Assembly (NCBI GenBank): GCA_015493625.1
Contig: WGCT01000195.1
Location: forward strand, 1-6,399
Direction: 5' to 3'
From: Draconibacterium sp.
GTDB taxonomy: Bacteria > Bacteroidota > Bacteroidia > Bacteroidales > Prolixibacteraceae
DNA length: 6,399 nucleotides
Positions within the stretch are counted from its first letter, which is position 1. The number at the start of each line of letters is the position of its first letter. Made by a program: the position numbers and the translations under genes. The notes beneath the pieces were generated by a model that saw nothing but the letters and a program-made list of their open reading frames with translations, ran no database searches and was not told where the DNA came from. This document shows positions 1-4,228 of this stretch, in pieces.

Positions 1-723
1 ACCGATATTAAACGAGGTGTTTCGTTCCCGCTTCAAGTTGTACTGCTCGAAAATTACACTACCGGAATTGCATCGACTTTTATGTTTTTGCACAACAAAA
101 ACACAATCAATAAAATAAAAATACACTTTACCGACAAACACATTTACGGACACGAACCTGTGGTGGAACCCAAACTCGAGCAATACTCGTACCAATGGGA
201 AACACTGGCAAAATATACACTTTACTGGCACAACCGGCAGCAATACGGAGTAGATTATTCGTACTACAAATTAGTTGATGCCAACCATTTTAACTGGGGC
301 GCAACGCTTGCTGCACAAATTACAAACAGCCAAACCACCTACTATTTTGTTCCCGAAACAAACGAGCAATCGTTAAACTATTTCCAAATAAAAGGGGCGT
401 TCGAAAAAGAGTTTCAAGCCGAAAAAAATACGCTTGTTGTATCGGTTAACAGCAGCTACCGGAAAGGATTTAACAGTTCGTACAAAATTGTTTCCGACAA
501 AGTTCTGTTAGAAACGGTTAATTCCGAACTTGTAAAAAACGATTTTAATTATTTTAATAATCCGTTAGTGCAAGTGGGCGGCTCGTTTCAGTTTGGAAGA
601 GTAATTCATCTTTATAAATCGCCGGTTCAACTCTTTTTCAGTGGCCGTTACAATCGGCTAATAGCAAAAACAGACAACAAAAACCGGGATATCTTTGAGC
701 TAATATTGGGAGTTAATTTTTAA
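1..723 (+). CDS. C-terminal part of an outer-membrane beta-barrel protein (5' end outside window)
   Basis: The frame is open from base 1, so the 240 visible residues are only the C-terminal part; the ATG at 82 is internal, because the 27 codons before it continue the same pattern (ENYTTGIASTFMFLHNKN). The protein is rich in Tyr, Phe, Asn and Thr. It shows many short alternating polar/hydrophobic stretches, such as AKYTLYWHN, YGVDYSYYK and VQLFFSGRYNR, separated by polar turns. It has no cysteine, and it ends in ELILGVNF with a terminal Phe, as expected for the last strand of an outer-membrane barrel recognised by BAM. The likely location is the outer membrane. The pattern would fit a DUF6850-type Bacteroidota barrel, but I cannot confirm that family. 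The next recognisable gene starts 214 bp downstream behind its own probable promoter, so this gene ends an upstream transcription unit. I am confident it is coding and a barrel, and unsure of its function. Confidence 0.8.
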   Translation, partial: TDIKRGVSFPLQVVLLENYTTGIASTFMFLHNKNTINKIKIHFTDKHIYGHEPVVEPKLEQYSYQWETLAKYTLYWHNRQQYGVDYSYYKLVDANHFNWGATLAAQITNSQTTYYFVPETNEQSLNYFQIKGAFEKEFQAEKNTLVVSVNSSYRKGFNSSYKIVSDKVLLETVNSELVKNDFNYFNNPLVQVGGSFQFGRVIHLYKSPVQLFFSGRYNRLIAKTDNKNRDIFELILGVNF

Positions 724-730
724 GTTTAAG

Positions 731-850
731 ATGGAAATTTTTGGAGAAGGACAGAGCTTTCAGACTGATGGCAACCTTGATTTGGCTCTGTCGGGAAATA
801 GTAAGATGACTATAGAAACTGGCAAGCAGAAATTGATGTTTGATTTGTAG
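731..850 (+). CDS. Possible 39-residue ORF of unknown function (doubtful)
   Basis: An ATG 7 nt after the barrel gene's stop opens a 39-codon frame ending in TAG. It begins MEIFGEGQSF and ends QKLMFDL. There is no signal peptide, membrane segment or motif I recognise, and no clear ribosome binding site. An 8-bp inverted repeat (750-757 with 785-792) lies inside it, and the candidate -33 element of the next promoter overlaps its end. It could be a small protein co-transcribed with the barrel gene, a gene remnant, or chance. The local G+C is about 39%, not visibly different from its neighbours. Confidence 0.2.
   Translation: MEIFGEGQSFQTDGNLDLALSGNSKMTIETGKQKLMFDL
750..792. repeat. Inverted repeat, 8-bp perfect arms with 27-nt loop
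   Basis: GACAGAGC at 750-757 is the exact reverse complement of GCTCTGTC at 785-792, and a G-U pair can extend the stem by one in RNA. It lies 27 bases after the barrel gene's stop. No T-run follows the right arm (GGGAAATAG), so it is not a standard intrinsic terminator. It may act as a weak 3'-end stabilising hairpin for the upstream mRNA, or have no function. Confidence 0.5.
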
Positions 851-873
851 ATAAAAAATATTGTACTACTTTG
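844..873 (+). promoter_or_regulatory. Probable Bacteroidota-type promoter for the kinase-regulator operon
   Basis: TTTG at 844-847 fits the -33 element. TACTTTG at 867-873 resembles the Bacteroidota -7 box TAnnTTTG, but with one base fewer between TA and TTTG. TA at 867 is 19 nt from the upstream TTTG, which is suitable spacing. Transcription would start near 878-882, giving a leader of roughly 55-60 nt before the TTG start codon. This is the only good candidate between the barrel gene and the kinase. The box is imperfect, hence the moderate score. Confidence 0.5.
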
Positions 874-878
874 CGGAG

Positions 879-938
879 AAATAATGGCTTCTTTTGAAAA
901 AAGGGAGCTTTTATAGTTAAAACGAGGGACCATTATTT
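879..938 (+). promoter_or_regulatory. Predicted leader RNA fold reaching the kinase start codon
   Basis: AAATAATGG (879-887) is a perfect 9-bp reverse complement of CCATTATTT (930-938). The right arm includes the first T of the TTG start codon at 938-940. Immediately inside the left arm, 888-895 (CTTCTTTT) can pair with 900-907 (AAAGGGAG, two G-U pairs) around a GAAA tetraloop. The remaining 908-929 would be unpaired and holds the purine run CGAGGGA. If transcription begins near 879, the left arm would be the very 5' end of the mRNA. Folding could limit initiation at the TTG. The pairing is seen in the sequence; the regulatory role is inferred. Confidence 0.35.
884..916 (+). other. Ten-codon upstream ORF in the kinase leader
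   Basis: ATG at 884-886 starts the peptide MASFEKRELL and ends at TAG 914-916, 21 nt before the kinase TTG and in the same frame. Its ATG lies in the left arm of the predicted leader stem. Translating it would unfold the stem and bring ribosomes next to the TTG, so it could be a leader peptide, but a chance ORF of this length is common. Confidence 0.2.
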
Positions 939-2917
939 TGAAGATAACATTACTTTTATTTACACTTAGTTTTTCCATTGTATCTTTTGGACAAATAACA
1001 TCCGACATCGAACAACCAGCAAACAATAGTAACAATCTGTTTTTGCAAGAGTTAAATAATCAAAACATTACAGACCAAATCAGAGTAAAAAAAATAACCA
1101 CCTATGTTGCTCAAAACAGGTACAATTCGTCAACAAAAGAACTTATTGATGAAGCGGTGAAGATTGCATTTAAATCTAAAGTTTCCATATCAAAAGCGGA
1201 ATCGTACATTGCTTTAGGGAACTATTACTACTACAATTCGAAATTAGATTCAGCAGAAATTGTTTTGCGCGAAGCAGAAAGTTTTATTAAAAAAGAGAAC
1301 TACCCGATAACAAAAGCCGGAATTCTTAACTCTTTAAGCGGAATTTACCGAAAAAAAGGGAATATTTCACTCGCCATAGAAACATTGCTTAGGTCGAAAA
1401 CCATTCTTGAAAATGCATCGAAAGAGCAAATGTCGGAGAAAAAAAGGCAGCGATTAACAGGTGAGCAAATTATTCTACATAATACGTTGGCCAATTTTTA
1501 CAATCAAATTGGAGATAGCAAAAAAGCAATTGAGAATTACGATGAAGCCTATAAAAAAGCGTTGATGCTTAAGTCGAAAGGTTTTGCCGGAGTTATTCTT
1601 TCGAACAAGGGAGACCTGTTGTTAAATATTGAGAGACCGGAAGATGCTCTACTTGTTTTACACAAAGCAAAAGAGCTTAAAACAGAAGGGAAAGCAAGCG
1701 AAATATCGATTGCAAATACCGATCAGAATATTGGGCTTGCATTACTTAAAACCGGGAATTATAACGATGCTCTTAAAAATATAAATAGAGCCATATTGGT
1801 TTTCGAAACAAAAAAAGTAGTATCGGGATTGATGGAAAGTTATACGATAAGAGGAAATATATATCTGGAACTGAAACAATACAACAAAGCCATTAAAGAT
1901 TGTGAAAGAGCAAAAGAACTCTCCATAAAAAACGGAGTTTTAGAAAACCAAAAGAATGCCTGTTTGTGCTTGTCGAAAGCATACGAAAACATTAGCGACT
2001 TTAAAAATGCCAACAAAAACTTTAAACTGTACACACAAGCAAAAGATTCTATTTTCAACGAAAAAAACATAAAGAAAACAACTCAACTCGAAATGCAATA
2101 TGAATACAACAAAGAGAAAGAGTTGCAAAAGTTGATTACCAAAAACCGAGAGAAAGAACACCGGACAACAGTAATTTTATTAATTATTGGGCTACTTCTG
2201 TTTTTATTGATATCGGGATTGCTTTACACATTAAATCATTCGCGAAGAAAACTAAACAAACAATTAGAAGAAAAAAATAAACTTCTGTCAGATGCCCTTG
2301 TAATTAATGAGACTCTCCTAAAAGAGACGCACCACAGGGTTAAAAATAATCTTCAGATTATTTCGTCGTTGTTAAATATGCAGTCGAATTTTCTTGAGGA
2401 TTCGCATACAAAAGATATTGTTGTAGAAAGCCAGAACCGGATTAAATCGATGTCGCTCATTCATCAAAAACTTTACCAGGGAAGCAACCTTACAAGTATT
2501 GAATCATCGACATATTTTAACGATCTTATAAATAGTTTACTTCTTTCGTACGGAATAGACAGAGAGGTTGTAAAAACAGATATTGTTGTTGAAAATATGC
2601 TGCTTGATGTTGATACTGCAATTCCACTCGGTTTAATTTTAACCGAACTAATAAGCAATGCTTTCAAATACGGAGTTGATAAAAAGAGTGGCGAGTTTTA
2701 TTTCTCTTTCACAAAAGCAAACAGTAAACAACTTCTGGTTACCATCCGCGACAATGGTCAGGGAATGCCGGAGAATTTCGATATTCACAAAACGAAATCA
2801 TACGGAATGAAACTGGTAGATATTTTAAGCAAAAAACTAAAAGCTGAATTAAAATTCAATAACAAAAACGGGCTGGAAGTTATATTGAAAATCAATCGGT
2901 TTAAAATTGTAACGTAA
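938..2917 (+). CDS. TPR-containing membrane sensor histidine kinase (HisKA_2 / HATPase_c), TTG start
   Basis: This 659-residue sensor kinase should autophosphorylate on His and pass phosphate to the LytTR regulator encoded directly downstream. Residues 1-19 (MKITLLLFTLSFSIVSFGQ) form a clear signal peptide. About 87-371 contains some seven TPR-like helical hairpins (e.g. AILVF/YTIRGNIYLELKQYNKAI), predicted to be periplasmic. A lysine/glutamate-rich coiled coil (380-408) precedes a single membrane helix (about 411-432), followed by a second coiled coil. The HisKA_2 box is KETHHRVKNNLQ with likely phospho-His H466. The ATP-binding domain has an N box around N574 (ELISNAFKYG), a G1 box DNGQGM (605-610) and a SYGMKL G2 box (621-626), all intact. 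The TTG start is chosen because it places the signal peptide exactly at the N-terminus; the next in-frame ATG is codon 165, and a stop lies in frame at 914-916. No separate ligand-binding domain other than the TPRs is visible, so the signal is unknown. Confidence 0.93.
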   Translation: MKITLLLFTLSFSIVSFGQITSDIEQPANNSNNLFLQELNNQNITDQIRVKKITTYVAQNRYNSSTKELIDEAVKIAFKSKVSISKAESYIALGNYYYYNSKLDSAEIVLREAESFIKKENYPITKAGILNSLSGIYRKKGNISLAIETLLRSKTILENASKEQMSEKKRQRLTGEQIILHNTLANFYNQIGDSKKAIENYDEAYKKALMLKSKGFAGVILSNKGDLLLNIERPEDALLVLHKAKELKTEGKASEISIANTDQNIGLALLKTGNYNDALKNINRAILVFETKKVVSGLMESYTIRGNIYLELKQYNKAIKDCERAKELSIKNGVLENQKNACLCLSKAYENISDFKNANKNFKLYTQAKDSIFNEKNIKKTTQLEMQYEYNKEKELQKLITKNREKEHRTTVILLIIGLLLFLLISGLLYTLNHSRRKLNKQLEEKNKLLSDALVINETLLKETHHRVKNNLQIISSLLNMQSNFLEDSHTKDIVVESQNRIKSMSLIHQKLYQGSNLTSIESSTYFNDLINSLLLSYGIDREVVKTDIVVENMLLDVDTAIPLGLILTELISNAFKYGVDKKSGEFYFSFTKANSKQLLVTIRDNGQGMPENFDIHKTKSYGMKLVDILSKKLKAELKFNNKNGLEVILKINRFKIVT

Positions 2918-3631
2918 ATGGCAACAGAACAAAAACGTATATTAATTGTAGAAGACGAGCTTATTATTGCATCGGATATTGAAATGACATTAAACCGATT
3001 GGGATACGATGTAATTGGCATTGAAGATAATGCCGAAGATGCATTGGAAACAATAGTTGATTTATCTCCCGATTTAATTCTTCTCGATATAAATATTGAA
3101 GGCGACGAAGACGGTGTAATGCTTGCCGAAGATATTAATGCAAAGTTTGGGATACCATTTGTTTTTCTAACATCGAACGCCGATAAACTGACCATAAACC
3201 GGGTAAAACGTACTAATCCGGCAGGTTTTATTGTAAAACCGTTTAGCGAAAAAGATTTGCGCTCGAATATTGAAATTGCACTTTTTTCTCATAAAAAGGA
3301 GGTGGAAAATGTCGAACCTGCGAAAGATTTTTTTGTTAAAGAAGGAAGTGGCCTGGTTAAAATTAAGGTTGACGAATTATTGTTTGCACAAGCCGATGAC
3401 AACTACACCAGGCTGTTTACAACAAAAAAAATGCACCTTATTTCATCAACATTAAAAAAGGTTTCGGAATGGTTTTCGCAAGCCCCGTTTGTTCGTATCC
3501 ACAGGTCGTACATTATAAATGTAAACCATATCGACAAAATTCAAGATGGGAATGTTTTTATTGGGAAACACTCGTTACCAATTGGCAGAAGTTACCACGA
3601 CGATTTTTTTAATCATATTAGTAAACTATAA
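2918..3631 (+). CDS. LytTR-family DNA-binding response regulator
   Basis: This 237-residue regulator has an N-terminal receiver domain (about 5-122) and a C-terminal LytTR DNA-binding domain (about 137-235). The receiver has the acidic pair E12-D13 (ILIVEDE), phospho-acceptor D57 (LILLDINI), T85 (FVFLTSN) and K107-P108 (FIVKPFS), so all switch residues are present. The LytTR part shows the usual landmarks: FFVKEGSGLVKIKVDELLF, then DDNYTRLFT, FVRIHRSYIINVNHID and LPIGRSY. LytTR proteins bind direct-repeat DNA sites as dimers and usually activate transcription. The ATG follows the kinase stop with no gap (TAAATG), which implies translational coupling and a cognate pair; HisKA_2 kinases with LytTR regulators are a common Bacteroidota pairing. 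An intrinsic terminator follows 18 nt after the stop. No target site could be identified in the window. Confidence 0.95.
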   Translation: MATEQKRILIVEDELIIASDIEMTLNRLGYDVIGIEDNAEDALETIVDLSPDLILLDINIEGDEDGVMLAEDINAKFGIPFVFLTSNADKLTINRVKRTNPAGFIVKPFSEKDLRSNIEIALFSHKKEVENVEPAKDFFVKEGSGLVKIKVDELLFAQADDNYTRLFTTKKMHLISSTLKKVSEWFSQAPFVRIHRSYIINVNHIDKIQDGNVFIGKHSLPIGRSYHDDFFNHISKL

Positions 3632-3649
3632 ACCTGAGTTATAAAAATC

Positions 3650-3684
3650 AAAAGCCATTCAAAATTAATTGAACGGCTTTTTTT
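3650..3684 (+). terminator. Intrinsic terminator after the response regulator
   Basis: AAAAGCCATTCAA (3650-3662) pairs with TTGAACGGCTTTT (3669-3681) in 12 of 13 positions around the 6-nt loop AATTAA, and a run of seven T (3678-3684) follows the GC-rich base. It sits 18 nt after the regulator's stop, between convergent genes. On the minus strand the same stem is followed by GATTTTTAT, so it may also stop transcription arriving from the opposite operon. Confidence 0.88.
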
Positions 3685-3735
3685 ATGTAACTAGGTTACA
3701 TTCTCACGAGATGGTTACAACCCGGCTCTCCGGGT
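3685..3735. repeat. Cluster of short dyads between convergent genes
   Basis: Directly after the terminator T-run comes ATGTAAC-TAG-GTTACAT (3685-3701), a perfect 7-bp-arm dyad. It is followed by TCTC-AC-GAGA (3702-3711), GGTT-AC-AACC (3713-3722) and ACCCGG-CTCT-CCGGGT (3720-3735). GGTTACA occurs at 3694-3700 and again at 3713-3719, 19 bp apart. The last hairpin lies 7 nt beyond the stop codon of the minus-strand gene but has no T-run on that strand. Function is not evident: it could be 3'-end structure for the minus mRNA or a protein-binding site. Confidence 0.55.
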
Positions 3736-3742
3736 CAAACAA

Positions 3743-4222
3743 TCATCTTTTAACTATTTTAAACGACTTGTATTTTTGATGTACGTTATCTTTTATAACC
3801 AAAAAATACAATCCGGTTGCTACTGCGCTTAAATCTAATTTAAACCGGTCTCCTGTCTCCTGTATTATAACTTTGCCATTTTCGTTATACAGTTTCACAT
3901 CTACCTGACTTTTTTGAACGAATTCAATATTTACAAACCGAACGGTTGGGTTCGGATAAACCGTTACACCTTCCAACTCTTCTAATTCTTCGCTGGCAAC
4001 TTTGATGTTGATTAGAAAATCAGGGCTTATAAACCCCTCCGAAATGAGGATATTTCCGTTGTTACTCTCTTGAACTACAACTTCGCCAACAGTATGAACC
4101 ATAGAAATACTACCGTTTACGGCAACTTCACCGCCGCTGTCGATACTGCTTTTCTTAATTGTTAGTTGAGCAAAACCCAACTGTACAATTAGCATAAATA
4201 TTATTGTTACTATGATCTTCAT
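3743..4222 (-). CDS. Small exported protein with T9SS type A C-terminal sorting domain
   Basis: The 159-residue product starts with a signal peptide (MKIIVTIIFMLIVQLGFAQ, cleavage expected near residue 18). Residues about 20-66 form a short module (SIDSGGEVAV...ISMVHTVGEVVV...ISEGFISPD) of a type I have often seen in small T9SS cargo of Bacteroidota; its function is unknown. An acidic linker (EELEELEG) leads to the sorting domain, about 86-159. It has VYPNPTVRFVNIEF, VKLYNENGKVI, LDLSAVATGLYFLVIKD and a final KSFKIVKR, the usual signature of type A domains, which are removed or anchored when the protein reaches the surface. Almost nothing but the small module lies between the signal peptide and sorting domain, so it is probably an accessory or structural surface protein rather than an enzyme. 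Its start lies 6 nt after the stop of the large repeat protein, so the two are surely co-transcribed. Confidence 0.9.
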   Translation of the reverse strand: MKIIVTIIFMLIVQLGFAQLTIKKSSIDSGGEVAVNGSISMVHTVGEVVVQESNNGNILISEGFISPDFLINIKVASEELEELEGVTVYPNPTVRFVNIEFVQKSQVDVKLYNENGKVIIQETGDRFKLDLSAVATGLYFLVIKDNVHQKYKSFKIVKR

Positions 4223-4228
4223 TTTTAT

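Noticed and set aside
82..84. ATG as the start of the barrel protein
   Set aside because: The frame is open from base 1 with matching barrel-like sequence, and no signal peptide follows this Met.
884..937. Kinase gene beginning at ATG 884 with a disabling stop codon (pseudogene)
   Set aside because: The signal peptide is complete from TTG 938 and all downstream domains are intact, so no longer N-terminus is needed.
760..1035. Minus-strand ORF of 91 codons
   Set aside because: It crosses the promoter, leader and signal peptide of the kinase gene and has no recognisable features; it is a chance frame.
2785..3195. Minus-strand ORF of 136 codons opposite the kinase-regulator junction
   Set aside because: It is antisense to well-supported conserved domains and is Ser/Ile/Phe-rich as expected of a mirror frame.
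3694..3719. LytTR regulator binding site made of two GGTTACA repeats 19 bp apart
   Set aside because: The spacing resembles LytTR sites, but flanking bases do not fit the known consensus beyond GTT, and no promoter lies nearby.
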